A stretch of DNA of 64,000 bases from Acidobacteriaceae bacterium. GTDB lineage: Bacteria > Acidobacteriota > Terriglobia > Bryobacterales > Bryobacteraceae. Under the pieces are notes generated by a model. That model saw only the letters and a program-made list of their open reading frames with translations. It had not been told where the DNA came from and searched no databases. Below, piece by piece: positions 32,897 to 41,071 of this stretch; position 1 is the first letter of the stretch; each line of letters begins with the position of its first letter. Made by a program: the position numbers and the translations under genes. The stretch covers positions 1-64,000 of the forward strand of contig JAFAMD010000034.1 in assembly GCA_019233755.1 (NCBI GenBank). The letters are read 5' to 3'.

Positions 32897-33394
32897 TTGG
32901 CAAGCACACAGCGCGTTTGTTGCCCGATGTGCGCAGCAGATCTTTCGGAGATCATTGGCGTGCAGTTTCGGCCGGGTGGGTTCGGACCGTTCTCTGGGGT
33001 CCCGGCGGACGCATTCAGCAACGCGCACATATCACTCGAAGACGTTTGGGGATCGGGCGCGCGTCAACTCCGGGACCGCTGCGGGACGCCGGGGATCCGC
33101 AGGCTAGGTTCCGTATCCTCGAAAGCGCACTGCTCGATCAAGCGCAACCGGCTCGCACGCGATAGGGCGGTGGACTTTGCCATCGAGCAGTTTCAAGCAT
33201 CTGGGCACGCGGGCATAGCGGTGCGCCAATTGAGCGTTGGGCGGGATGTGCACTGGGCGGACCTTGCGCTGTCGTGCGGCTACTTCGACCAATCGCACTT
33301 TGTGAACGATTTTCGTGCGCTCTCCGGCATCAACCCGACGGCTTACACCGCCAATCGTTTGAAATGGATGAACCACGTGGCGGTCGAGGCATGA
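32897..33394 (+). pseudogene. broken AraC-family regulator
   Basis: Pieces of an AraC-type protein are seen: a front part (MCAADLSEIIGVQFRPGGFG, PFSGVPADAFSNAHISLEDV) belonging to the N-terminal domain, a segment in another frame (DPQARFRILESALLDQAQPA), and the last HTH helix (WADLALSCGYFDQSHFVNDF, RALSGINPTAYTA). The first HTH (about 50 residues) is missing and one frameshift occurs near 33080. The N-terminal part begins directly at the right arm of the IVP unit, suggesting it was cut there. Intact relatives are about 270-300 aa and sit before a VOC gene, as here. Confidence 0.7.
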
Positions 33395-33454
33395 AGCAGC
33401 CGCATTTCCCATTTTTCCAATACGCGGCGGCCCGTTCTCTCCGAGAATGAGGGC

Positions 33455-33886
33455 ATGTCAGAATCTTCAAGAAATTGCAAATCCACAGTCATTCCCGGTT
33501 TCCGATACCGGAACGCGCCAGCAGCCATTGAATGGTTGTGCGGGGTGTTTGGCTTCGAGAAACATGCGGTCTATGCGAACCCCGATGGAACGATTGCGCA
33601 CGCAGAGCTTACGTTCGAGGGCGGCATGATTATGCTCGGATCGGTCAAAAGGTCCGAATACGACCAATTGATGAAGCAGCCGGATGAGATTGGGAAGGCG
33701 AATACTCACAGCGTAAACTTGATCACCTCCGACCCGGATGCGGTATATGCTCGTGCGAAGGCCGCCGGCGCCGAGATCGTCTTCGACATTGAAGACAAGG
33801 GTTATGGCGGCCGCGCTTTTACCTGCCGCGATCCGGAAGGCTATATTTGGGGAGTCGGCAGCTACGATCCGTGGCAATCAAAGTAG
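33455..33886 (+). CDS. VOC-superfamily (glyoxalase-like) protein
   Basis: The protein (143 aa) has the paired beta-alpha-beta modules: VIPGFRYRNAPAAIEWLCGV, FGFEKHAVYANPDGTIAHAE, LTFEGGMIMLGS, then SVNLITSDPDAVYARAKAAG, EIVFDIEDKGYGGRAFTCRD and PEGYIWGVGSYDP. The end CRDPEGYIWGVGSYDPW is the common form in uncharacterised glyoxalase-like proteins of the PhnB type. ATG 33455 has GAGGG immediately upstream, rather close. The AraC-type remnant upstream was probably its regulator, now lost. Confidence 0.87.
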   Translation: MSESSRNCKSTVIPGFRYRNAPAAIEWLCGVFGFEKHAVYANPDGTIAHAELTFEGGMIMLGSVKRSEYDQLMKQPDEIGKANTHSVNLITSDPDAVYARAKAAGAEIVFDIEDKGYGGRAFTCRDPEGYIWGVGSYDPWQSK

Positions 33887-33910
33887 CCCAGCAGGCAGCG
33901 GCAGGAGCCG

Positions 33911-34153
33911 CTATTCCAGTGTGGACGCTGAGGTCGAGCGCTGGAAAAAGTCGCGATCGAGAGTGACGGCAAGGCGGCCGCCATCGACAGAGACGCCGGC
34001 GATGCGGCGCGGAAAGGCAGTGTCGTCACCGGCGGCCTGGTCTTCCGCCGAAAGAAAAACATCCACGAGGCTGCGGTTGCGTAATTCCAACAAGATGGCG
34101 GCGGCCTGATTGAGCAGCTCGCGATCGTGCAGTTCCCGATAGTACTGAGACAT
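33911..34153 (-). CDS. small hypothetical protein, 80 aa
   Basis: A short reading frame from ATG 34153 (MSQYYRELHDRELLNQAAAI) with helical N-terminal half and a beta end (VSVDGGRLAVTLDRDFFQR). Codon use is coding-like, but the length is small. A 99-codon version starting further upstream (34210) is possible but the ATG at 34153 fits the domain better. No recognised domain. The start is 64 bases from the ABA4-like gene stop, on the same strand, so the two may be cotranscribed. Confidence 0.4.
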   Translation of the reverse strand: MSQYYRELHDRELLNQAAAILLELRNRSLVDVFLSAEDQAAGDDTAFPRRIAGVSVDGGRLAVTLDRDFFQRSTSASTLE

Positions 34154-34217
34154 AACAGTATTGTGTATCGTACACCGCAGAAAATCGAAAGCGGGCTGGT
34201 GTAGCTGCACCCCGGCC

Positions 34218-34667
34218 TCAGGCCAAGGGCGCGGTAGCGGGCTTTGAAAGGGTGAGGGAGCGAGTGCGCACGAAGCGCACGATGAAGTAGAGCAGGAGCC
34301 CGGCGGGCCCGAAGAAGAAAGTCAGGCCGAGGCACGGCACGATCAGCAGGTGGGGGATGCCTTGGGCTGTGGAGTCACGAACCTGCCAGGAGCCGATGAA
34401 AAGATCGAAGGCAAGATAGTGAATCCAGCCGGCAAGAAGGAGCCAGCGGTTGGCAAACAATGCCGCGACTGCTGGAAGAGAGCCGAACCCGCCCTGGGTT
34501 TCGCCCCAATGCACGGCAATCAGTGCAGTGTAGGCGATACCGAGCAGGAGTGGAATGACCGTGCCCGTGGCCAGCATCGCCCATTTTCGACGCCCGAAGA
34601 AGATGAGGACGATCCAGGCGGCAAGGGCAAGTGAATTACTGAGCGAAAAGAGTTGGTCCGGTGTCAT
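34218..34667 (-). CDS. ABA4-like membrane protein (DUF4281)
   Basis: A 149-residue protein with four membrane helices: ALAAWIVLIFFGR, WAMLATGTVIPLLLGIAYTA, WLLLAGWIHYLAFDLFIGSW and LIVPCLGLTFFFGPAGLLLY. The motif GWIHYLAFDLFIGSW is conserved in the ABA4 family, named for a plant protein needed for neoxanthin synthesis; bacterial functions are unknown. Start ATG 34667. It lies 25 bases downstream of the larger membrane protein on the same strand and should form an operon controlled by the TetR-type regulator. Confidence 0.82.
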   Translation of the reverse strand: MTPDQLFSLSNSLALAAWIVLIFFGRRKWAMLATGTVIPLLLGIAYTALIAVHWGETQGGFGSLPAVAALFANRWLLLAGWIHYLAFDLFIGSWQVRDSTAQGIPHLLIVPCLGLTFFFGPAGLLLYFIVRFVRTRSLTLSKPATAPLA

Positions 34668-34692
34668 GGTTAATATCCAGGGTTGGGGAATG

Positions 34693-35679
34693 TCAGACGT
34701 ATGTGGAAGCGTGTGGCATCCGGGACGGCCGGTGCGCGCCGCCGTCCAGAAGAGCCACCGCAGCGAGACTCACAACCAGCCATACGGCTAGCGCCGTGAT
34801 GGTTCGCGCATCGGGCTGGAGGATGGATTGCCCGCGCAGAGCCTGCCAGGTGAGGATGGCATATAGCGCGGCGTAGCTGGCGGCCGCTGCGAAGACCATG
34901 CCTATTCGCCGTGCTTCGCTTGAAGGCCTATTTGCGAGCAAGAACCAGGTCAAGAGCGGAATCACCTGCAGGCCATGCAGACCCAGGAAGTGCGGGATGC
35001 GCAGATCGCCATGCCGGGTGCTCCAGCCGACGCCGGGCAGACCGGGGCCGCCATCAGGCGCTCCGACGGTATGGCCGCCGATTGTGGTGCCGGGTTGATG
35101 ACGAGCCAAGGCTACGGCCTGTTCCTGCGTAGGACGCAGCATCCATCCGCCGGACCCCGCGCCGAAGATGGTGAGCAGCATGCCGAGCCGGAGCGCCCAG
35201 CCCCAGACACGGTCTCGGAATTTTTGGCGCAGCAAAAGAAGGAAAACGGCCACCATTGTTAGCCAAATGATGCCGATGGCCACACCCATCACAAGATAAA
35301 GAGTGCTGTCGATACTCGTGCCGACGTTGAAATGACTGGTAGTTCCGCGCGCCGCCTGGATATCGATAACGCCGACTTCGAGGATGAGCATGGCAGAAAG
35401 CGTCCATTCCAGCACAGGCTTCCAGGCAGTTTTATCGATATAACGAAAAATCCACGCGATACTGAGGGCGAAAATGGCGGTGGAAATACCGAATTTAGCG
35501 GGTTTCAGCCAGACGGTTACGCCGGTGATGACACGTGGATCGAGGAAGATGCCGACGAGGGAGAAGAGGAAGGCGGCGAGCATAAGGAGACCGGTAAAGG
35601 TGAGCGGCGGGCTGGCTCGGCGGAGTGCTTTGAGTTCACGGCGGAGAGTGGAGAGGAGAGTGGAGAGGAGAGGGGGCAT
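34693..35679 (-). CDS. polytopic membrane protein of unknown function
   Basis: From ATG 35679 the protein has 328 aa and about eight membrane helices: LTFTGLLMLAAFLFSLVGIF, KFGISTAIFALSIAWIFRYI, STLYLVMGVAIGIIWLTMVA, LGMLLTIFGAGSGGWMLR and LVFAA-like C-terminal helices. A loop with HFLGLHGLQVIPLLTWFL is notable, and several buried His and Arg residues might bind a cofactor. GGAG lies about 8 bases upstream of the start, which sets it; an upstream frame overlaps the operators. I cannot name the family. It forms an operon with the ABA4-like gene and is divergent from the TetR regulator. Confidence 0.65.
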   Translation of the reverse strand: MPPLLSTLLSTLRRELKALRRASPPLTFTGLLMLAAFLFSLVGIFLDPRVITGVTVWLKPAKFGISTAIFALSIAWIFRYIDKTAWKPVLEWTLSAMLILEVGVIDIQAARGTTSHFNVGTSIDSTLYLVMGVAIGIIWLTMVAVFLLLLRQKFRDRVWGWALRLGMLLTIFGAGSGGWMLRPTQEQAVALARHQPGTTIGGHTVGAPDGGPGLPGVGWSTRHGDLRIPHFLGLHGLQVIPLLTWFLLANRPSSEARRIGMVFAAAASYAALYAILTWQALRGQSILQPDARTITALAVWLVVSLAAVALLDGGAHRPSRMPHASTYV

Positions 35680-35698
35680 GAGAGAGCTCCTTGCAGGT

Positions 35699-35795
35699 AT
35701 GTTGACTTCGTCAACATCTCTATAGCAGCATCTTAGGTGAGGAATGTATACCTTGTCAACATCCATTTTCGGAAAAATGTTGACCTCGTCAACAT
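35699..35795. promoter_or_regulatory. three copies of a 19-base palindromic operator for the TetR-type regulator
   Basis: ATGTTGAC-N3-GTCAACAT occurs perfectly at 35699-35717 and 35777-35795, and with two mismatches in the left arm at 35744-35762. They lie in the 136-base gap between the divergent TetR and membrane-protein genes. Symmetry and position indicate TetR-family dimer sites controlling both directions. Confidence 0.8.
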
Positions 35796-35815
35796 GGCTG
35801 CGTCATGATGGCTTC

Positions 35816-36445
35816 GTGCCCCGCAAACTCTCTCCCCGCCAGATCTTCCCGCCCCGCGGCTACCACCACGGCAACCTACGCGCTGCGTTGATCGAGGCTG
35901 GCCTGAAATTGATTGAGGAACAAGGGGTTCGGGCACTTACGCTGCGCGAGATCGGCAACCGGGCCGGGGTTTCACGAATGGCGGCTTATCGACATTTTGC
36001 GAACAAAGAAGCGTTGTTAAGCGCGATCAGCGAAGCCGGATTTGTGGAGTTCGCCGCAGCGCTCGAGTCTGCGCGCGAGCAGGCGGGCATGGGTTGCGAG
36101 GCCCGGTTAGCGGCTATGGCTGTCGCCTATGTGCGGTTCGCCGCAGAGCACTGGGCCCACTTCGAGGTGATGTTTGGGTCCGGGGGCCGTTCCGGCGCAG
36201 CCCCGGGAGGCGCAGCCGCAAAGCGTGCGTTCGACGCGCTGGAACAGACGATCCGGGAAGGGCAGGAAAATGGAGAGGTGCGGCCGGGCAATTCTATTGC
36301 GCTGGCACAGGCAGCTTGGGCGCTGGTGCATGGAATCAGCACGCTGGGTATGGAAGGCGGAGCAAGAGGCCTAGCCATCGACGCAACATTCACGAGAATG
36401 TGTTCTGATTTTCTTTGGTCCGGTCTCGCGGCTCATAACGAGTAA
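35816..36445 (+). CDS. TetR/AcrR-family transcription regulator
   Basis: The DNA-binding domain is clear: RGYHHGNLRAALIEAGLKLI, EEQGVRALTLREIGNRAGVS, RMAAYRHFANKEALLSAISE. The C-terminal ligand domain (about 75-205) contains the TetR_C_13-like segment AYVRFAAEHWAHFEVMFGSG. The start is uncertain: GTG 35816 gives a 209-residue protein and leaves all three operators outside; an ATG at 35777 would lie inside an operator. No ligand is indicated. It should repress itself and the divergent membrane-protein operon. Confidence 0.87.
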   Translation: MPRKLSPRQIFPPRGYHHGNLRAALIEAGLKLIEEQGVRALTLREIGNRAGVSRMAAYRHFANKEALLSAISEAGFVEFAAALESAREQAGMGCEARLAAMAVAYVRFAAEHWAHFEVMFGSGGRSGAAPGGAAAKRAFDALEQTIREGQENGEVRPGNSIALAQAAWALVHGISTLGMEGGARGLAIDATFTRMCSDFLWSGLAAHNE

Positions 36446-36532
36446 CAGTAATCCACTAACTCCGCACAAAAATCCCGTAGTTATTCGCGTGTATCTGTTA
36501 TGAGTTCAGGGTTAGCCTGAATATCTACGCTG

Positions 36533-37876
36533 GTGGATTTCTCAGTGCCATTCTCAAAATTTATTACTGGTTTGACCCTTATTTCTTTCATTGCTGCGGC
36601 CGCGCCGCCAACGAATAAACTCGATTTATCGCGTTTCGTCGTCATGGGAGACTCACTCTCGGCCGGCGTACAGAATTTCTCGCTGCTGGATACACAGCAG
36701 CCTCATGGGTATGCAAGTGTTCTGGCGACCCAGCTTGGGACATCTCTGACGCTGCCGTCGGTTCCGTTTCCGGGAACGCCGAACGTGCTGGAGCTCGAAA
36801 GCCTGACGCCGTTCCCGATGGTCGCGCCGGCGCCGGGCACTTTGCCGTTTTTGCGTGACAACCCAGATCAACAGGCGACGAATATCTCGGTGCCCGGCAT
36901 CACAGTGGATCAATCGCTTCATCTGGTTCCGAGCCTCGCGCCGTCTGCCGGGCCAGTGGCGTCCTGGGCGTACATCGTGCTGAGCCTTCCAGGGCTGCCG
37001 GACCATCCCGCAGCCACGCAGTTAGAAGAGGCACAAGTCTTGAAGCCAACCACCGTCCTCGAGTGGGTGGGCAATAACGACGCGCTGGTACCGGCGCTTG
37101 TCGGCGACCTGAGCATGCTGACGCCGGTCGTCCAATTCGCGAATGATTATGAGGCGATTCTCGACGCACTTAGCCGGACGGGCGCGAGGATTATTACAGC
37201 GACTATTCCGGACATTACGGAAGTTGCCTTCTTCACGTCGATGCAGCAGCTCTCGAAGAAGGCAGGCGTACCGGTATCGGTCCTGACAAAGGAATTGGGC
37301 ACCCAGTCCGGCGATTATCTTCGGCTCAGTGCGATCCCGATTGTAGATCAGATCCTGAACGGGCAGACGGCGGGACCGCTTCCCGCGAGCTGCCCCACTC
37401 CACTGCAGGAACTAACTCCCAACCCCATTCCGTGCGTGCTGAAGGCGGCTGATGCGGCAAAGCTGCGATCGACGATCGCGTGTTACAACTCGCTGATTCG
37501 GTTGGAGTCTGAATTACACGGCGCAATAACGGTGGACGCCAATGCCCTGGTAAACCAGATCTACAGCGAGGGGTACAAGGTGAACAACCAGCTACTCACG
37601 ACATCGTATCTGGGCGGCCTGTTCAGCCTTGACGGCGTTCATCCGACAAATACCGGCTACGCCATCATTGCGAACAAGTTCATCGATGTGATCAACCAAC
37701 GCTTCGGCACGAAGTACCAGCACGCCGATGTGGCGGCAATTTTTGCGGAGGATCCGCTGGCGAAGTACGTGCCAACTACGAAAGGTCCTTTGCCGCCAGT
37801 TCCGGCTGAGCCGGGTCCGATACAGGGATGTTCGTCGGTTGTGCCCCCGTCTGTGTTGTCTGCGTCCCGGCAGTAA
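36533..37876 (+). CDS. secreted SGNH/GDSL-type hydrolase
   Basis: After a signal peptide (FITGLTLISFIAAAA) the SGNH blocks follow: VVMGDSLSAGVQNF (Ser41), TVLEWVGNNDAL (the Asn block), and SLDGVHPTNTGYAIIA with Asp367 and His370. The catalytic order Ser, Gly, Asn, His is complete. The protein (447 aa) is longer than many GDSL lipases and contains a middle insert of unknown role. It may act as an esterase or lipase on lipids or acylated glycans. The start is GTG 36533; a nearby GTG at 36545 is an alternative. A strong hairpin follows the stop. Confidence 0.82.
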   Translation: MDFSVPFSKFITGLTLISFIAAAAPPTNKLDLSRFVVMGDSLSAGVQNFSLLDTQQPHGYASVLATQLGTSLTLPSVPFPGTPNVLELESLTPFPMVAPAPGTLPFLRDNPDQQATNISVPGITVDQSLHLVPSLAPSAGPVASWAYIVLSLPGLPDHPAATQLEEAQVLKPTTVLEWVGNNDALVPALVGDLSMLTPVVQFANDYEAILDALSRTGARIITATIPDITEVAFFTSMQQLSKKAGVPVSVLTKELGTQSGDYLRLSAIPIVDQILNGQTAGPLPASCPTPLQELTPNPIPCVLKAADAAKLRSTIACYNSLIRLESELHGAITVDANALVNQIYSEGYKVNNQLLTTSYLGGLFSLDGVHPTNTGYAIIANKFIDVINQRFGTKYQHADVAAIFAEDPLAKYVPTTKGPLPPVPAEPGPIQGCSSVVPPSVLSASRQ

Positions 37877-37891
37877 CTTCCTTCATGTAAC

Positions 37892-37946
37892 GCGGCAGCC
37901 TGATGCTTTCGTGCTTCCGGATGGCACGGAAGTCATCGGCTGCCGC
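37892..37946. terminator. large nested hairpin after the GDSL hydrolase
   Basis: GCGGCAGCC and GGCTGCCGC are exact reverse complements; the stem extends through GATG/CATC with a one-base bulge (13 pairs). A second hairpin (CGTGC and GCACG) lies inside the loop. It begins 16 bases after the stop codon and is followed by TTAAC, without a long T run. It could be a terminator or a structured RNA. Confidence 0.5.
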
Positions 37947-38031
37947 TTAACAGTGTTCCTAAGTCGTGGATGCTTCCCGGCCAAAACTGAAGACTGTGCT
38001 ACGACTGAAGCTGGGTGAGTAAGCCAACGCT

Positions 38032-38883
38032 ATGTGGACGGTTCGGGAGACAACCGCGAAATCGATTCTGACTCCGGTGACCGGTTTTCTCAAAGAAGCG
38101 GGATTCACGCACTCGCTGACTCCAGCCCGGAACTGCACGTATGGATGCCTGTATTGTTATGTGCCGACAATGCGGCTGTTCGGCGGGTTACAGCGTGAAG
38201 ATTGGACGCACTGGGGACAGTTCACGACCCTCAAGACAAACGCAGCCGAGCTGCTGACGCGGAGCAGACATGCGGGACAGGTAATCTATTGCTCGCCGCT
38301 GGTGGATCCCTATCAGCCAACAGAGCGTGAACGGCCGCTGATGCCGGACATCCTGCAGGAGTTGATTCGAAGACCACCCGCGGTGTTCGTGTTTCAGACA
38401 CGCGGACCGCTCATCTTGCGGGACATAGACTTAGTCCGCGAGCTGGCGCAGGCAAGCACGGTACGCATCAGTTTTTCGATCACGACGGACCGCGACGATG
38501 TGCGGCGCCGCTATGAGCCGCATTGTGAATCGAACCAAGTCCGCCTGAGAGCGATCAGACAATTACGTGATGCAGGCCTGGAGGTATACGCGACGCTGGC
38601 GCCGCTATTACCTTGTAACCCGGAGGCTTTGGCGCAGCTAGCGATCGAAGCGTCGGGGCGGGATTTGATCGGCGACCCGCTGCACATACGGCCGACCAAG
38701 GCGCACGGTGCTACCACGCGTGAGACCGCTTTCGAGGTTGCGCGGCGTTATGGCGAAGAGAAGTGGCTGGAGCCGCAGTTTCAGATCGAAATCGTTGAGA
38801 GCATCACGCGCCGAGCGAAGGCGGCAGGTTTGGATTTCTCCGTGGGGCCGGCAGGCTTCGGGCGATTGGCGCGATTGCGCTAG
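38032..38883 (+). CDS. radical SAM protein (SPL-like/COG1533 type)
   Basis: The 283-residue protein has the radical SAM CxxxCxxC motif in RNCTYGCLYCYVP (Cys35, Cys39, Cys42), with further TIM-barrel blocks: VIYCSPLVDPYQPTERERPL, VFQTRGPLILRDIDLVRELA, VRISFSITTDRDDVRRRYEP. The family is related to spore photoproduct lyase and to unknown enzymes (Rv2578c type). No second Fe-S cluster is seen. The start ATG 38032 is a little downstream of the large hairpin. Substrate not predicted. Confidence 0.85.
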   Translation: MWTVRETTAKSILTPVTGFLKEAGFTHSLTPARNCTYGCLYCYVPTMRLFGGLQREDWTHWGQFTTLKTNAAELLTRSRHAGQVIYCSPLVDPYQPTERERPLMPDILQELIRRPPAVFVFQTRGPLILRDIDLVRELAQASTVRISFSITTDRDDVRRRYEPHCESNQVRLRAIRQLRDAGLEVYATLAPLLPCNPEALAQLAIEASGRDLIGDPLHIRPTKAHGATTRETAFEVARRYGEEKWLEPQFQIEIVESITRRAKAAGLDFSVGPAGFGRLARLR

Positions 38884-39074
38884 CCCCTGCCATCGCTAGC
38901 GGACAGATGAGCATCAATCATCTTCGCGCTGACCTTGGCAGGGTCCACGCGATAGGCACCTTCGAAGAACTGGCGGCGAAGTTCAGCGATTTTTGCTTCC
39001 TTTGAGCAACCGCTGGCCCGAGCTTCGCGCTCTACGGCGGGCGCGGCGACGGCCGCGGCATTGCTCGTTCGCAT
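38880..39074 (-). CDS. flgM: FlgM-like anti-sigma factor
   Basis: The 64-residue protein has the FlgM C-terminal signature: IAELRRQFFEGAYRVDPAKV followed by SAKMIDAHLSA. FlgM binds and holds the sigma-28 factor FliA until the flagellar hook is done, when it is exported. ATG 39074 with GAGG 9 bases upstream is preferred; the upstream ATG gives a basic tail with no match. The gene is divergent from fliA, which supports the assignment. Its stop overlaps the radical SAM gene by 4 bases. No flagellar structural genes lie in the window. Confidence 0.8.
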   Translation of the reverse strand: MRTSNAAAVAAPAVEREARASGCSKEAKIAELRRQFFEGAYRVDPAKVSAKMIDAHLSASDGRG

Positions 39075-39345
39075 ATCTCGTTCCTCTTTGCCTCTCTTCA
39101 CCGATATTGTGCTGCACAGGAATTATCGCACCTGCGCGGCTCCTATTGTAGCCAAAGTAGCTCTCACTAACGAACAGAGGTAAGGACACCGAAGAGCTTC
39201 CCCATTAACCCCGGGGAGTAGAACGGCATATAACCGGACATACTCTCCTTCAGGAAAGAGCGGTCTGCAGTTCGCGCGAGCAGGCGCCGAAGAAAGGGTA
39301 GGCGCAGAACTAGCACGCCTGAATAACTGCCAGATAGGGGTAGTA

Positions 39346-40104
39346 ATGACCGCTCTTCCGCTTGAAGCTTGTGAGGCATCGGTAACTCGAGATCGCCGGG
39401 AACAACTGATTCTGGAACACCTTCCGCAGGTAAAGCTGATCGCCAGACGCATTCATGAGAGATTGCCGGTTTCCGTCAGCCTGGATGACTTGATTTCCAC
39501 CGGCATCATCGGGCTGATTGCGGCCATTGACCGCTACGATGCCAGCCATGATGTGAAACTGAAGACGTACGCAGAGTACAAGATTCGCGGCGCCATTCTC
39601 GACAGTCTGCGCGGGCTGGATTGGGCACCACGGCAGCAGCGCAGGCGAGCCAAGTTAATTGAGCGCGCCATTGCGGCGCTCGAGCAGGAGTATCGCCGGG
39701 CGCCCACCGAGGAGGAGATTGCCAAGTACCTCGGAATCTCGACCGCGGAGTACCAGGACTGGCTCACCGACAATCGAGGATTGACCCTGGGGAGCCTGGA
39801 AAATACGGGCGGCGAGCAGGATGGGGGCGACCTGCTGCGGTATCTGTCCGATTCGGACGACAACTGGCCTTCGCAGATCGTGGAGCGCACGCATCTGGAG
39901 CGGCTGCTGGCAGAGAGCATCGAGAAAATGCCGCATATGGAAAAAACGGTTCTGAGCCTCTATTACTACGAGGAGATGACGCTGCGCGACATCGCCAAGA
40001 TTGTGAATCTGCACGAATCGCGAATATCACAATTGAAGTCGCAGGCGATCCTGCGGCTGCGAGCGCACATCCAGAAGCGCTGGCCGACCGAGCGGGGAAA
40101 GTGA
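39346..40104 (+). CDS. fliA: RNA polymerase sigma factor FliA (sigma-28)
   Basis: A complete sigma-28 factor (252 aa). Region 2 is LPQVKLIARRIHERLPVSVS, LDDLISTGIIGLIAAIDRYD, LKTYAEYKIRGAILDSLRGL; region 3 begins WAPRQQRRRAKLIERAIAAL with the FliA-typical RAPTEEEIAKYLGIS; region 4 is EKTVLSLYYYEEMTLRDIAK, IVNLHESRISQLKSQAILRL. It directs flagellar late genes and chemotaxis. The gap to FlgM (271 bases) holds the promoter region for both; no clear recognition motif was identified. The start ATG 39346 has only a weak ribosome-binding site (AGGGGTAGTA). Confidence 0.9.
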   Translation: MTALPLEACEASVTRDRREQLILEHLPQVKLIARRIHERLPVSVSLDDLISTGIIGLIAAIDRYDASHDVKLKTYAEYKIRGAILDSLRGLDWAPRQQRRRAKLIERAIAALEQEYRRAPTEEEIAKYLGISTAEYQDWLTDNRGLTLGSLENTGGEQDGGDLLRYLSDSDDNWPSQIVERTHLERLLAESIEKMPHMEKTVLSLYYYEEMTLRDIAKIVNLHESRISQLKSQAILRLRAHIQKRWPTERGK

Positions 40105-40154
40105 GGGCGGAATCTTCAGCGGGCCTAACGATAACGACCTACTGCTGATGTTCC

Positions 40155-40988
40155 TTACTGTTGATCCTCGCGGACAACTACATGCAGCGTCAGCGGCCGG
40201 TGATCACGCATGAGCTCGACGGTCACTGAATGCGCGGGTTCGCGCTGGCTGCGCATATACGAGGTGAGATCATGGGGACTGCCGACGCTGCGATCACCGA
40301 TCGATGTAAGAACGTCGCCCGCTTTCACTCCGGCCTTTTCCGCGGGCGAATCCTTCTCGACGGAACGCACCAGTATGCCCCGTTTTACACCGAAGTACTG
40401 AGCGAGCTGCGAATCCATCGGCTCGCACCAGATGCCGAGCAGCGAATTCTTCCAGACCATGATTGGGTTGGGAACGTCGATGAGGGGAAAACGCTCTCCG
40501 GACATCCAGGGACCGACGTCTCCAGGCGGGACGATGTTAGTAAAAGCCTGGACGCGTGGCGCGCGCGTCGTGATGACGGTGGTTTCCTGCCTGCCTTCTC
40601 GCCAGTACTGAACCCTGATCTTGTGCCCGGGAGGGGTTTCATAAACCAAGCGGCCGAGTTGCTGCGCCCCAAGGATGTTTTCGCCGTTGTAAGTGAGAAG
40701 AACGTCGCCGGTTTTGAGCCCGGCTTCAGCGGCCGGGCTGCCGGGCTCCACTTCCGTGATCTCGACACCGCGCGCCTCTGCAAGCTTGAGAGCGGTGGCG
40801 CGATCCGGGTCGATGTCGGCGAGCCGGATCCCCAGGTAACTGCCGTTGGGGCGAAACTGTACCTGCAGCAGCGCGAGATCGTTCTGCGGATCCGGGACCG
40901 CATCCTGGCCGACTCGAACAGCGAAGGCGACACTCGCACCGAGAAGCACACCACCCAGCAGCGTGATGGATTTAAGGGGAAGGCGCAT
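40155..40988 (-). CDS. exported protein with two PDZ domains, no protease domain
   Basis: A 277-residue protein beginning with a signal sequence or anchor (LKSITLLGGVLLGASVAFAV). Two PDZ domains follow: one around GVEITEVEPGSPAAEAGLKT with GDVLLTYNGENILGAQQ, the other around GILVRSVEKDSPAEKAGVKA with GDVLTSIGDRSVGSPHDL. A trypsin-like domain, which gives the DegP/HtrA family its activity, is absent. Such a protein may recognise unfolded C-termini and pass the signal on. It is downstream of the sigma/anti-sigma operon on the same strand with an 83-base gap. Confidence 0.85.
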   Translation of the reverse strand: MRLPLKSITLLGGVLLGASVAFAVRVGQDAVPDPQNDLALLQVQFRPNGSYLGIRLADIDPDRATALKLAEARGVEITEVEPGSPAAEAGLKTGDVLLTYNGENILGAQQLGRLVYETPPGHKIRVQYWREGRQETTVITTRAPRVQAFTNIVPPGDVGPWMSGERFPLIDVPNPIMVWKNSLLGIWCEPMDSQLAQYFGVKRGILVRSVEKDSPAEKAGVKAGDVLTSIGDRSVGSPHDLTSYMRSQREPAHSVTVELMRDHRPLTLHVVVREDQQ

Positions 40989-41071
40989 ACGGCAGATCTC
41001 CGGTTGATTTCCTAAAGCAGTATGACGGCGCAGCCGACGGTTGATTGGCTCCCGGCTGAAGATTGGACTTT

